From: Phytomonospora endophytica
Lineage (GTDB): Bacteria > Actinomycetota > Actinomycetes > Mycobacteriales > Micromonosporaceae
Reading direction: 5' to 3'
Length of the DNA stretch: 64,000 nt
Assembly (NCBI RefSeq): GCF_014202425.1
Contig: NZ_JACHGT010000001.1
Location: 719,838 to 783,837, forward strand
Under the pieces are notes generated by a model. That model worked only from the letters and a program-made list of their open reading frames with translations, did not search any database and was not told the origin of the DNA. The position numbers and the translations under genes were made by a program. Shown piece by piece: positions 27,998-36,684 of the stretch; position 1 is the first letter of the stretch, and each line of letters opens with the position of its first letter.

Positions 27998-28435
27998 TCA
28001 GACCGGCTCGTCGAGTACCTCGGCGAGCCGGAACCACACCAGGACCAGCGGCGTCTCCTCGGTGACGACGAAGCCGGGATCACCGATGGCCTCACGGAAC
28101 TCGTCGCTGTGCCAGAAACTCTCGTGGGCCGCGAGCCAGCCCGCGACGTCGTCGTAGCCCTCACCCTCGGCCGCGGCGAAACGGTCGTCCACTTCGGACA
28201 TCGGCGCGATCCGGGCGCCGGTCGTCTCGATGACGGCGATCCTCCGCCCGTCGGAGTCGACCACCGCCGACCGCTCGCCGATGCGCGGCATCGGGTCGCC
28301 GCAGTGCACGTAGTCGGCGAGCACACCGGTGGTCGTGGTCTTCGCGCCGGACAGGATCGCCGCGTTGAGCTCGTCGCGCAGCGGGCCGGGGAAGCCGAAC
28401 TCGGCGAGGGGGAGAGAAGAGACGTCGGTGGTCAT
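27998..28435 (-). CDS. ASCH-domain protein
   Basis: Small cytoplasmic protein of 145 residues of the ASCH superfamily, an RNA-binding fold. It shows FGFPGPLRDELNAAILSGAKTTTTG, then GERSAVVDSDGRRIAVIETT and a VGYD-like acidic stretch, ending LVLVWFRLAEVL. ATG 28435 is 7 bases after TAACGT on the minus strand, so it may be leaderless. It converges with the beta-helix gene with no bases between the stop codons. Family function is known only in part (RNA or nucleoside amidohydrolase roles). Confidence 0.82.
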   Translation of the reverse strand: MTTDVSSLPLAEFGFPGPLRDELNAAILSGAKTTTTGVLADYVHCGDPMPRIGERSAVVDSDGRRIAVIETTGARIAPMSEVDDRFAAAEGEGYDDVAGWLAAHESFWHSDEFREAIGDPGFVVTEETPLVLVWFRLAEVLDEPV

Positions 28436-28448
28436 GGTCGGCACGTTA
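28436..28448 (-). promoter_or_regulatory. Predicted leaderless -10 box of the ASCH gene
   Basis: Minus-strand TAACGT (28448-28443), then 7 bases and ATG. No ribosome site precedes the ATG. Confidence 0.45.
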
Positions 28449-28569
28449 CGGGAGGCGCGAACCTCAGGCCACCGGCTTTCGGCCGCACGGTGAACACTCG
28501 CGCGGGACCTGGTGCCGAGGTTGTACCCGTCAGTAGTCTGGCGGCCCCGCAACCCCTTTGGAGCCTGCC

Positions 28570-29511
28570 GTGAAGATCAGGACCGCGCTCGCCGCCACGG
28601 TCGTGGCCACCGCTTTCGCCGCCTTACTCCCGGGCGCCGCCGTCGCCGCCGTGAGCGACGCCGCTCTGGCCGCCCGCTGGGCACCGGTGCACTACCAGGA
28701 CACCGACTCCTCCGACTACGACGCCGACTACCTCTCGGCGGTCGACTTCGACGCCGACTGGGACGCCAAGAACAACTGGGAGCACCAGGACGACGCCGTG
28801 TCGCGGCTCAAGGGCGCGGTGTACTACTCGGTGGTGGAGACCCCGACGCACTGGTTCGTCGTCTACTCCTACTTCCACCCAAGGGACTGGGAGGACTTCG
28901 CCGACCCGCTCGGGCTCTACACCCACGAGAACGACATGGAGGGCGCCCTGCTCGTGGTCCGCCGCGACGGGAGCGAGTTCGGGAAGCTGGAGGCGATGGT
29001 GACCGTCGCCCACAGCGACTTCTACTCCTACGTCCCCGCCGGGAGCCCGTTCACGTCCGGCCGGGAGAACATCGACGGCACCGTCGTCATGCGCACCGTC
29101 GACGGCGTTTCACGGCCCACGACCCGCCAGGAGGCCAAGGGCCACGGCGTCTACGCCTGGAACAACGCCGGCTTCCCCGGCGGCGACGGCGTCGTCTACC
29201 ACCCCGGCACCGGGGAAGTCCCCGGCGGCGGCAACGACGCGTCGACTGAATACTCCCTTGTGGACACGTTCGCCGGTGGCGGCCTGTGGGCGCACCGCTT
29301 TGACGGCCTGACCTTCGCCTCGCCCGGCACCTTCCGCGGCGACAACGGCAAGGACAACGCCGCCAACACCGCCTGGGGCTGGGACGACGCCAACGACGGG
29401 AGCGACCTTCAGCGCGGCCTGCTCGCCACGGACCCGGCGAAGCTGGTCGCGGCGTACTTCGACGGGACGGGGGAGTTCGCGACGGGGTACACACGGAACG
29501 GGTACCGGTAG
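28570..29511 (+). CDS. Secreted protein, NPP1/Vps62-like in places
   Basis: GGAG lies 6 bases before GTG 28570; length 313. A signal peptide of about 26 residues ends near AVAAVSD. The mature part begins with ARWAPVHYQDTDSSDYDADYLS and contains HENDMEGALLVV and MVTVAHSDFYSYVP. This recalls the metal-site HxxDxE pattern of NPP1-type and Vps62-like proteins, but the similarity is from memory and weak. It is rich in D, G, N and aromatic residues and has no Cys. Function unknown; it could be extracellular and wall- or polymer-directed. Confidence 0.72.
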   Translation: MKIRTALAATVVATAFAALLPGAAVAAVSDAALAARWAPVHYQDTDSSDYDADYLSAVDFDADWDAKNNWEHQDDAVSRLKGAVYYSVVETPTHWFVVYSYFHPRDWEDFADPLGLYTHENDMEGALLVVRRDGSEFGKLEAMVTVAHSDFYSYVPAGSPFTSGRENIDGTVVMRTVDGVSRPTTRQEAKGHGVYAWNNAGFPGGDGVVYHPGTGEVPGGGNDASTEYSLVDTFAGGGLWAHRFDGLTFASPGTFRGDNGKDNAANTAWGWDDANDGSDLQRGLLATDPAKLVAAYFDGTGEFATGYTRNGYR

Positions 29512-29520
29512 GACGGCACA

Positions 29521-29543
29521 GGCGCCCGGCGACGCCGGGCGCC
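29521..29543 (+). terminator. Bidirectional terminator
   Basis: GGCGCCCGGC at 29521-29530 pairs perfectly with GCCGGGCGCC at 29534-29543. It lies between two convergent genes and can serve both. Confidence 0.7.
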
Positions 29544-29555
29544 CGCACCCGCTCG

Positions 29556-30440
29556 TCACGCCTGGCGCATCGAGGTGACCCCGAGAACACCGAGCGAGGC
29601 CAGCAGCACGACCGCACCGGCCACGCCGACGGCACCGATGCGCTCGCCGAGCAGTATCAGCGCGATGAGGCTCGCGGCGAGCGGCTCCAGCAGCGCGATC
29701 ACCGCGGCCGTGGCCGCCGGCACCGTGGCGAGTCCGGCGAAGAACCACCGGTAGGCCAGCGCGGTCGGCACGATCCCGAGGAACAGCAGCCATCCGGCCG
29801 CGGCGGCCGGAGCGCCCGTCGCCGGAAGGAGACCCTCGATGAGGGCGAACGGCGCCAGCAGGACCGTGCCCGTGAAGTAGGCCGCGGGGCCGGCACCGCC
29901 GCCGCGACTCCGGCGCGCGTGGAGGATCACGGCGCTGTAGGCGAAGGCCGACACCAGCGCCAGACCCACGCCGAGCGCCGGAGCCGATCCGGCCGGACCC
30001 GAACGCCCGGCGAGCAGGACGAGCCCGCCGACGGCCGCGCACAGCACGGCAGCCTGCACGCCGCGGACGCGCTCGCCCAGCAGGAACCTCGCGCCGAGCG
30101 CGATGAGCACCGGCGAGGCGCCGATCGTGACGAGCGTGCCGACGGCGAGTCCGGCCCGCCCGACGGCGGCGAAGTACGCGGCCTGCGACAGTGCGAGACC
30201 GGCGCCCGAGAGGACGGCCGCGCGAAGGTTTTCGGCGGTGTTCCCCACGGGCCGCAGCAGCCGCAGGGCGACGACCGCGACCGCGGCGACCGCGAAGCGC
30301 CAGAACGAGACCGCGACGGGACCGAGACCGTGCCGGTCTTCGAGGACGACGGCCACGGCGCCGCCGGTTCCCCAGGCGAGCGCGGCGACGGTCAAGGAAA
30401 GGACACCACGCCTGTGGGGCGTGATGGGCAGAGCTGTCAT
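29556..30440 (-). CDS. EamA/DMT-family transporter
   Basis: Inner-membrane exporter of the drug/metabolite superfamily. The 294 residues hold ten hydrophobic segments arranged as two EamA repeats (AALAWGTGGAVAVVL in the first, FAYSAVILHARR starting the second). ALLEPLAASLIALILLGE is the typical last-repeat signature. GGAG lies 7 bases before ATG 30440. Substrate unknown; amino acids or small metabolites are common. It is divergent from hisF. Confidence 0.88.
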   Translation of the reverse strand: MTALPITPHRRGVLSLTVAALAWGTGGAVAVVLEDRHGLGPVAVSFWRFAVAAVAVVALRLLRPVGNTAENLRAAVLSGAGLALSQAAYFAAVGRAGLAVGTLVTIGASPVLIALGARFLLGERVRGVQAAVLCAAVGGLVLLAGRSGPAGSAPALGVGLALVSAFAYSAVILHARRSRGGGAGPAAYFTGTVLLAPFALIEGLLPATGAPAAAAGWLLFLGIVPTALAYRWFFAGLATVPAATAAVIALLEPLAASLIALILLGERIGAVGVAGAVVLLASLGVLGVTSMRQA

Positions 30441-30637
30441 CTGTGTTCTCCACGATTGATCGCCGGACGGTTTCCGCGTGAGCGGGCGGCGTCCGGCGCC
30501 CCGGCGCATCTGCCGGGGTTCGCGGAGGGCGGCCCGCTAGCGGACCGGGGGCGAACAGATGTGGAAGCTCATGGCCGCGACCCTACGCACGTGCGCGTGG
30601 ACCTCCAAACGAATAGGACGGTGACGGGTTCCACCAG

Positions 30638-30664
30638 ATGGGCGCCTCCCCGGGAGGCGCCCAT
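30638..30664 (+). promoter_or_regulatory. 13-base inverted repeat overlapping the hisF promoter
   Basis: ATGGGCGCCTCCC at 30638-30650 and GGGAGGCGCCCAT at 30652-30664 are exact inverted copies with one base between. The element covers the -35 position relative to TACCCT at 30673. It could be an operator for hisF or a terminator hairpin; no T-run follows. Confidence 0.5.
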
Positions 30665-30672
30665 CCACCCCG

Positions 30673-30685
30673 TACCCTGGCCACA
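30673..30685 (+). promoter_or_regulatory. Predicted leaderless -10 box for hisF
   Basis: TACCCT at 30673-30678, six bases, then the hisF ATG at 30685. Same hexamer and spacing as before hisD. No ribosome site. Confidence 0.5.
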
Positions 30686-31449
30686 TGCCAGTCGCCGTGC
30701 GTGTCATCCCCTGCCTCGACGTGGACGCCGGGCGGGTCGTCAAGGGCGTCCGCTTCGCCGATCTGCGTGACGCGGGGGACCCCGTCGAGCTGGCCCGCGC
30801 CTATGGCAAGGCGGGGGCCGACGAGCTGACCTTCCTCGACATCACCGCGAGCGTCCACGGGCGCGAGACGACCTACGACGTCGTCCGGCGGACGGCCGAG
30901 ACCGTCTTCATCCCGCTCACGGTCGGCGGGGGAGTCCGGTCCGTCGCCGACGTCGACGGGCTGTTGCGGGCGGGGGCCGACAAGGTCGGCGTGAACACCG
31001 CCGCGGTGGCCCGGCCGGAGCTGATCGGCGAGATCGCCGAGCGCTTCGGACGGCAGGTCCTCGTCCTCTCCCTCGACGTGCGGCGGGCCGAGGGGACCGA
31101 CTCCGGCTTCGAGGTAACGACCCACGGCGGCCGTCAGGGCACCGGCATCGACGCGGTGGAGTGGGCCGCGCGGGCCGCGCGCGACGGCGCCGGTGAGCTG
31201 CTGGTCAACTCCATGGACGCCGACGGGACCACCGACGGCTTCGACGTCGAGCTCATCGAGGCCGTGCGGGCCGTCGTCGACGTCCCCGTGATCGCCTCCG
31301 GCGGCGCGGGCAAGGTCGCCGACTTCCCCGCCGCGGTCGCCGCGGGCGCCGACGCGGTCCTCGCCGCCAGCGTCTTCCACTTCGGCACGCTGACCATCGG
31401 CGAGGTCAAAGGCGCTCTCGACGACGCCGGTTATCCCGTCAGGCTGTAG
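30685..31449 (+). CDS. hisF: Imidazole glycerol phosphate synthase cyclase subunit HisF
   Basis: TIM-barrel cyclase that uses ammonia from HisH to make imidazole glycerol phosphate and AICAR. Length is 254. [16 protein letters not shown] carries the first catalytic Asp, LVLSLDVRR the second region, and [12 protein letters not shown] and [13 protein letters not shown] the phosphate-binding loops. It stands apart from hisDCBHA (5.5 kb of other genes lie between) and appears to have its own promoter. Confidence 0.97.
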   Translation: MPVAVRVIPCLDVDAGRVVKGVRFADLRDAGDPVELARAYGKAGADELTFLDITASVHGRETTYDVVRRTAETVFIPLTVGGGVRSVADVDGLLRAGADKVGVNTAAVARPELIGEIAERFGRQVLVLSLDVRRAEGTDSGFEVTTHGGRQGTGIDAVEWAARAARDGAGELLVNSMDADGTTDGFDVELIEAVRAVVDVPVIASGGAGKVADFPAAVAAGADAVLAASVFHFGTLTIGEVKGALDDAGYPVRL

Positions 31450-31483
31450 ACAACTCGCCGGTAACAAGGCCATGCTGACGCGA
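31447..31483 (+). promoter_or_regulatory. Predicted leaderless promoter of the GMC oxidoreductase gene
   Basis: TAGACA at 31447-31452 and CATGCT at 31471-31476 are 18 bases apart. ATG 31483 follows after six bases. The first box overlaps the hisF stop codon. Confidence 0.5.
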
Positions 31484-33189
31484 TGACCGCCTACGACGTC
31501 GTCGTCATCGGGTCCGGCTTCGGCGGCTCGGTGGCCGCCCTGCGGCTCACCGAGAAGGGTTACCGCGTCGGCGTTTTCGAAGCGGGCCGCCGCTACACGC
31601 CCGACACGCTGCCCCGCAGCTCCTGGGACCTGCGCCGCTTCCTGTGGGCACCACGCCTCGGTCTCTACGGCGTCCAGCGCATCCACCTCCTCCGCGACGT
31701 CGTGATCCTCGCCGGAGCGGGCGTCGGTGGCGGATCCCTCAACTACGCCAACACCCTCTACGTCCCGCCCGCCGAGTTCTTCGCCGACCGGCAGTGGGCC
31801 GCGATCACCGACTGGCGCGACGAACTCGCCCCGCACTACGACCAGGCCCGCCGCATGCTCGGCGTGCGGACCAACCCGACCGTCACCGCCGCCGACACCC
31901 ATCTGCGCGCGGTCGCCGAGCGGCTCGGCGCCGGGGGCAGCTTCACGCTCACACCCGTCGGCGTGTTCTTCGGCGACGGGAAGGACGCCGACGGTGGGAC
32001 CAGGGCCGCGCCCGGCGAGGAGACGCCCGACCCCTACTTCGGCGGCAAGGGCCCGCGCAGACGCGCGTGCCTGGAGTGCGGCGAGTGCATGACCGGCTGC
32101 CGCCACGGCGCCAAGAACACCCTCACCGAGAACTACCTCCACCTGGCCGAGTCCGCCGGGGCCGTGATTCACCCGCTCACCACAGTGACCGGGATACGCG
32201 AGGAGGGCGAGGGTTTCGCCGTCGAGACGCGTCCCACGACCGGAGGCCGCCCCGAGACCGTCCACGCCGGACAGGTCGTCGTCGCGGCCGGTGCCTACGG
32301 CACCCAGACGCTCCTGCACGCCCTGCGCGACAACGGAAGCCTCCCGCGAATCTCGCGGCGGCTCGGCGAGCTGACCCGCACCAACTCGGAGGCCCTCGCC
32401 GGAGCCCAGACCACCACCCGCCGCTACGGTTCGCGACCCGACTTCACCCGCGGGGTAGCGATCACGTCCTCGGTCCACGTCGACGCCCACACCCACATCG
32501 AACCCGTCCGCTACGGCCGCGGCTCGAACGCGATGGGCCTGCTGTCGACCATCCAGGTCCCCGGCGGCGGCCGCGTGCCGCGCTGGCTGAGCTTCCTCGC
32601 GGCGGCCGCGCGACGCCCCGGACCGTTCCTGCGTTCGCTGTCGGTGCGGCGCTGGTCGGAGCGGACCATCATCGCCCTGGTCATGCAGACCCACGACAAC
32701 TCGCTGACCACCTACCGCCGCTCACGGTGGCCCGGCAGAGGGCGTCTGACCTCGCGCCAGGGCCACGGGGCGCCCAACCCGGGGCACATTCCCGAGGCCG
32801 AGCACGCGGTGCGGCTGCTCGCCGAGGAGATCAACGGCTTCGCCGGCGGCTCGGTCGGCGAGGTCCTCGACGTCCCGATGACCGCGCACTTCCTCGGCGG
32901 CTGCCCGATCGGCGCCGACCCCGACCAGGGCGTCGTCGACCCCTATCACCGGCTCTACGGGCACCCTGGTGTGCACGTGGTCGACGGCTCGGCGATTTCG
33001 GCGAACCTCGGGGTCAACCCTTCGCTGACGATCACCGCGCAGGCCGAACGCGCCTTCGCGGCCTGGCCCAACAAGGGGGAGCCCGACCCGCGTCCGGCGC
33101 AGGGGGAGCGGTACGCGCGGGTCGAGCCCGTCGCGCCCCGTTCACCGGCGGTTCCGGAAGGCGCCTACGGTGCGCTGCGTCAAAAGTGA
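31483..33189 (+). CDS. GMC-family FAD oxidoreductase (cholesterol-oxidase/ChoD-like)
   Basis: FAD-dependent alcohol oxidase or dehydrogenase of 568 residues. The N-terminal VVVIGSGFGGSVAALRL is the FAD loop. GVGGGSLNYANTLY is the GMC signature. The segment CLECGECMTGCRHGAKNTL is the Cys-rich signature shared with actinobacterial ChoD-like GMC proteins. The C-terminal HFLGGCPIGAD and NPSLTITAQAERA complete the substrate and flavin domains. No signal peptide. The true substrate is unclear; sterol oxidase activity is not assured for this subfamily. Confidence 0.86.
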   Translation: MTAYDVVVIGSGFGGSVAALRLTEKGYRVGVFEAGRRYTPDTLPRSSWDLRRFLWAPRLGLYGVQRIHLLRDVVILAGAGVGGGSLNYANTLYVPPAEFFADRQWAAITDWRDELAPHYDQARRMLGVRTNPTVTAADTHLRAVAERLGAGGSFTLTPVGVFFGDGKDADGGTRAAPGEETPDPYFGGKGPRRRACLECGECMTGCRHGAKNTLTENYLHLAESAGAVIHPLTTVTGIREEGEGFAVETRPTTGGRPETVHAGQVVVAAGAYGTQTLLHALRDNGSLPRISRRLGELTRTNSEALAGAQTTTRRYGSRPDFTRGVAITSSVHVDAHTHIEPVRYGRGSNAMGLLSTIQVPGGGRVPRWLSFLAAAARRPGPFLRSLSVRRWSERTIIALVMQTHDNSLTTYRRSRWPGRGRLTSRQGHGAPNPGHIPEAEHAVRLLAEEINGFAGGSVGEVLDVPMTAHFLGGCPIGADPDQGVVDPYHRLYGHPGVHVVDGSAISANLGVNPSLTITAQAERAFAAWPNKGEPDPRPAQGERYARVEPVAPRSPAVPEGAYGALRQK

Positions 33190-33195
33190 CCAAGC

Positions 33196-33224
33196 TTGAC
33201 GCGGAAGTGACGTCACTATAAGGT
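33196..33224 (+). promoter_or_regulatory. Predicted leaderless promoter of the beta-lactamase-fold gene
   Basis: TTGACG at 33196-33201 and TAAGGT at 33219-33224 are 17 bases apart, and the ATG (33231) begins six bases later. The TGACGTCA palindrome lies in the spacer. This is the best-formed leaderless promoter in the window. Confidence 0.65.
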
Positions 33225-33230
33225 CAGCGC

Positions 33231-34505
33231 ATGACGAACGCCCTCTCCACTCGACTGCGCCCCGCCCTCGCCGAGATCTTCGACGCGCGCACCGAGCCCG
33301 TGCCCGCCGTCTCCGTCGCCGTCCTGCTCGACGGCGAACTCGCCACCGTCTCCTTCGGCGCCCGGCCCGCCGCCCGCTTCCAGGCCTGCTCGATCAGCAA
33401 GCCGATCGCCGCCGCCACCGCCCTGAGGCTGGGACTCGACCTCGACGCCGACGTCAACGACTACCTCAAGTCCTGGCGACTGCCCGCCCCCGCCGACTGG
33501 CCCGCGGTCGTCACCGTCCGCCACCTCCTCAGCCACTCCGGAGCCCTCACCACCCACGGCTTCCCCGGCTACGCCGAAGGCGCCCCACTCCCGAGTCTCG
33601 TCGAGATCCTCGACGGCGAAGGTCCCGCCAACACCGGCGCCGTCCGCATCGACGGTGTCCCCGGCGTCATGACCCGCTACTCCGGCGGCGGCTACCAGAT
33701 CCTCCAGCTCATCCTCGAAGACCTCAGCGGCACGCCCTTCGCCGAACTCGCCCGGCGGCTCGTCCTCGACCCCCTCGGCATGGACACCGCCGGCTACGAC
33801 GTGCCGCCCGAGATCGCCGAAGCCCACGACAAGGGGGAGCGGATCGAAGGCGGCTGGCACACCTACCCCGAACAGGCCGCCGCCGGCCTGTGGTGCACCC
33901 CCGCCGACCTGGTCCGCTTCTTCACCGCCCTGCGCGAGGCCGCCGACGGCACCGGCGACTTCCTCCCCGCCGAACTCGCCCGCGAGGTGCTGAGCGAGGT
34001 CGTCCCCGGATTCGGGCTGGGCGTGCAGCTCACCACCGACCCGCTCGGCGACCGCTTCGGTCACGGCGGCAGCAACGAGGGCTACCGCTGCGGCGCCGAG
34101 GCCTCCCGCGACGGGAACTGGGCGATCGCGGCCATGACCAACGCCAACGAAGGCGACGCCCTCACGCTCGCCATGCTCACGGCCGTCGCCGAGACCCTCG
34201 GCATCCCGCGGACACCGAAAGAGCCCGGGAACTTCGACTACCCCGCCTGGCTCGCACGCCACACCGGTGAGTACCGCACCAGCGCCGGCACCGTCCTGCA
34301 CCTCGACATCGTCGACGGGGACCTGCACCTCGTCCTCGACGGCCAGCCGCCGCTGATCTTCGGGCCGATGAGCGACGCGACGGCCTACGCGCCCTACGCG
34401 CACGCCGAGCTTCGTTTCGCCTACGCCGACGACCGCGTCGAGTCCGTGACCCTTCATCAGTTCGGCAGCTCCATCCTGGCCGTTCGTCAGTCAGTGGACG
34501 GCTGA
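33231..34505 (+). CDS. Class C beta-lactamase-fold serine hydrolase
   Basis: Serine hydrolase of the beta-lactamase/D-aminopeptidase/esterase superfamily, 424 residues, no signal peptide. The active-site SxxK is S54-I-S-K57. The Tyr motif is MTRYSGGGYQ, and the third motif is HGG in GHGGSNEGY. A C-terminal domain of about 90 residues (HTGEYRTSAGTVLHLDI) resembles the lipocalin-like DUF3471-type extension. True resistance function is unlikely; esterase or peptidase is more likely. Confidence 0.86.
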   Translation: MTNALSTRLRPALAEIFDARTEPVPAVSVAVLLDGELATVSFGARPAARFQACSISKPIAAATALRLGLDLDADVNDYLKSWRLPAPADWPAVVTVRHLLSHSGALTTHGFPGYAEGAPLPSLVEILDGEGPANTGAVRIDGVPGVMTRYSGGGYQILQLILEDLSGTPFAELARRLVLDPLGMDTAGYDVPPEIAEAHDKGERIEGGWHTYPEQAAAGLWCTPADLVRFFTALREAADGTGDFLPAELAREVLSEVVPGFGLGVQLTTDPLGDRFGHGGSNEGYRCGAEASRDGNWAIAAMTNANEGDALTLAMLTAVAETLGIPRTPKEPGNFDYPAWLARHTGEYRTSAGTVLHLDIVDGDLHLVLDGQPPLIFGPMSDATAYAPYAHAELRFAYADDRVESVTLHQFGSSILAVRQSVDG

Positions 34506-34854
34506 CCGGCCCCTACCCCCGGCCTCTCCTGGCCGATCTTCGAATTGCGGCGGTAGCCTCGCATCCAGTGCTCGTATCAGCGGCCGGTGCCGGCAGTCCC
34601 TCGGACGCCGGACTCCGGCCGTCCCCAAGCCCCCCGACGACCCCTTTCGCGAGGCGCCGACCGGCGCCCGCGGCTCCCCGGTGATCACCGTCCGGCCTTG
34701 AAAAGGTTGCGGTGAGATAGCGGTTTCCATGCGCCCCAGGAGCCCGAAAGTGTTCGTGGTCACGTTCTGGTTGTAAGGACCCGTTCGGGCTTGCGGTACG
34801 GACACGCGAAGGGCAAGGATTGCCCGCGGAGATCAGCGGACACATGGAGGGCGA
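34506..34854 (+). other. 349-base gap upstream of the ABC exporter
   Basis: No gene is visible on either strand. A short hairpin CGGCC-tctcct-GGCCG lies just after the hydrolase stop (about 34519-34534). A perfect 12-base palindrome CGGTGATCACCG is at 34679-34690, followed by AT-richer DNA with TTGAAA (34698) and TTGTAAGG (about 34771). I could not pair these into a firm promoter. The palindrome is a candidate regulator site. Confidence 0.4.
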
Positions 34855-36684
34855 GTGCGAGACCAGGGTGTGGTCGGCAAGGGACTGCGCGTGCTCAGGC
34901 AGGCGATCCGCGAGGAACCGGGGCCTTTCGCGGTGGGCGTCGCCGGGGCGGTGCTGCACAGCCTCGTCACCATCGGCAGCTCTTTCGTCCTCGGCGCGAT
35001 CGTCGCGCGGATCGCGGTGCCGGCGATCCAGGAGGGCCGCGTGTCGGCGGGTGCGATCGCCCTCGCGGTCGCGGCGATCCTCGCGGTCAGCGCGCTGAAG
35101 GTCTCGGGCATGATCGCCCGCCGGCTCGGCGCCGGCGCCATGCAGTTCCGGCTCCAGGCCACCTACCGCCGCCGCGTCACCCGCCGGTACCTCCGGCTTC
35201 CGCTGTCGTGGCACCACAAGCACTCCACCGGCGAGCTGCTCTCGAACGCCAACGCCGACGTCGAGGCCGTCTGGTTCCCCATCGCGCCGTTCCCCTTCGC
35301 GGTCGGCACCCTGGCGATGCTCGTCGTCGCCGGCGTCGCCCTGTTCGTCACCGACTGGGCCATGGCGCTGGTCGGGCTCGCGGTGTTCCCGCTCGTCTTC
35401 GCGCTCAACGTCATCTACTCCCGGCGCATGTCCCCGCGCGTCACCCGCGTCCAGGAGCTCCGCGCCGACGTCTCCACGATCGCCCACGAGAGCTTCGACG
35501 GCGCCCTCGTCGTCAAGACCATGGGCCGTGAGACCGAGGAGACCACCCGCTTCGCCGCCAAGGCCGACGAGCTGCGCGACGGCCTGATCCGCGTCGGCCG
35601 CATCCGGGGCGCCTTCGACCCGCTCATCGACTCGCTGCCCAACATCGGCACCCTCGCCGTCCTCGTCGTCGGCACCTGGCGCATGTCCACCGGCGCCGCC
35701 GACATCGAGACCGTCACCAGCGTCGTCTTCCTCTTCACCGTCCTGGCCTTCCCGATCCGCGCCATCGGCTGGGTCCTCGGCGAGCTGCCCCGCTCCGTCG
35801 TCGGCTGGGAACGCGTCACCAAGGTCCTGTCGGCCACCGGCGACATGGAGTACGGCCCGCGCGAGACCGAGGGCCACGGCACGCCCGCCACCCTCGAATT
35901 CCGCGACGTCACCTACACCTACCCCGACGGCTCCGAGGTCCTCCACAGCGTCAATCTGGAGATCCCCGCCGGACGCACCGTCGCCCTCGTCGGCCCCACC
36001 GGCTCCGGGAAGTCCACCATCGCCTCCCTGGCCACCCGCCTCGTCGACCCCGACGACGGTCGCGTCCTCCTCGACGGCAACGACGTCCGCGAACTCGGCC
36101 ACGGGGCCCTCGCCGACAACATCGCCCTCGTCCAGCAGGTCCCCTTCGTCTTCGACGACACCATCGGCGGCAACATCACCCTCGCCCGCGACTCCGTCGA
36201 CGGCGACGACGACGTGTGGACCGCCCTGCGCACCGCCCAGGCCGACGGCTTCGTCGCCAAACTCCCCGACCAGCTCGACACCGAGGTCGGCGAGCGCGGC
36301 CACAGCCTCTCCGGCGGACAGCGCCAGCGCATCACCCTGGCCCGCGCGCTCGCCGGCGCCCCGCGTCTGCTGGTCCTCGACGACGCCACGAGCGCCGTCG
36401 ACCCGCGCGTGGAGTCGGCGATCCTCGGGGCCTTGAAGAAGTCGAAGAACCCGGCCTCGGTGCTCGTCGTGGCCTACCGGCGCGCGACGATCGCCCTGGC
36501 CGACGAGGTCGTCTACCTGGAGCACGGCAAGGTCGTCGCCACCGGCACGCACCTCGACCTGCTGGACAACGTGCCCGGGTACGCCAACCTGGTCACCGCC
36601 TATGAGCGCGAGGAGGCCGAGCGGGCGAGGGAAGGCGCGTTCATCGAGGCCGAGGACACCGAGGAAGAAGAGGTTTCGGCGTGA
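34855..36684 (+). CDS. ABC exporter half-transporter with degenerate catalytic residues
   Basis: Type IV ABC exporter subunit of 609 residues: six membrane helices (about residues 1-310) and one ATPase domain. Walker A is GPTGSGKST and the signature LSGGQRQR is intact. Walker B reads LLVLDDATS with Asp510 where the catalytic Glu should be, and the switch His is Tyr541 (VVAYRR). Such losses mark one half of heterodimeric exporters. GGAGG precedes GTG 34855. The stop overlaps the partner GTG by 4 bases. The substrate is unknown. Confidence 0.9.
   Translation: MRDQGVVGKGLRVLRQAIREEPGPFAVGVAGAVLHSLVTIGSSFVLGAIVARIAVPAIQEGRVSAGAIALAVAAILAVSALKVSGMIARRLGAGAMQFRLQATYRRRVTRRYLRLPLSWHHKHSTGELLSNANADVEAVWFPIAPFPFAVGTLAMLVVAGVALFVTDWAMALVGLAVFPLVFALNVIYSRRMSPRVTRVQELRADVSTIAHESFDGALVVKTMGRETEETTRFAAKADELRDGLIRVGRIRGAFDPLIDSLPNIGTLAVLVVGTWRMSTGAADIETVTSVVFLFTVLAFPIRAIGWVLGELPRSVVGWERVTKVLSATGDMEYGPRETEGHGTPATLEFRDVTYTYPDGSEVLHSVNLEIPAGRTVALVGPTGSGKSTIASLATRLVDPDDGRVLLDGNDVRELGHGALADNIALVQQVPFVFDDTIGGNITLARDSVDGDDDVWTALRTAQADGFVAKLPDQLDTEVGERGHSLSGGQRQRITLARALAGAPRLLVLDDATSAVDPRVESAILGALKKSKNPASVLVVAYRRATIALADEVVYLEHGKVVATGTHLDLLDNVPGYANLVTAYEREEAERAREGAFIEAEDTEEEEVSA

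Noticed and set aside
31483-33189. Naming the GMC gene choD
   Set aside because: Family membership is clear, but cholesterol oxidase activity cannot be told from sequence motifs alone.
34506-34854. Riboswitch (ydaO-like) upstream of the ABC exporter
   Set aside because: Some GC stems and purine-rich loops are present, but none of the conserved riboswitch core could be recognised.
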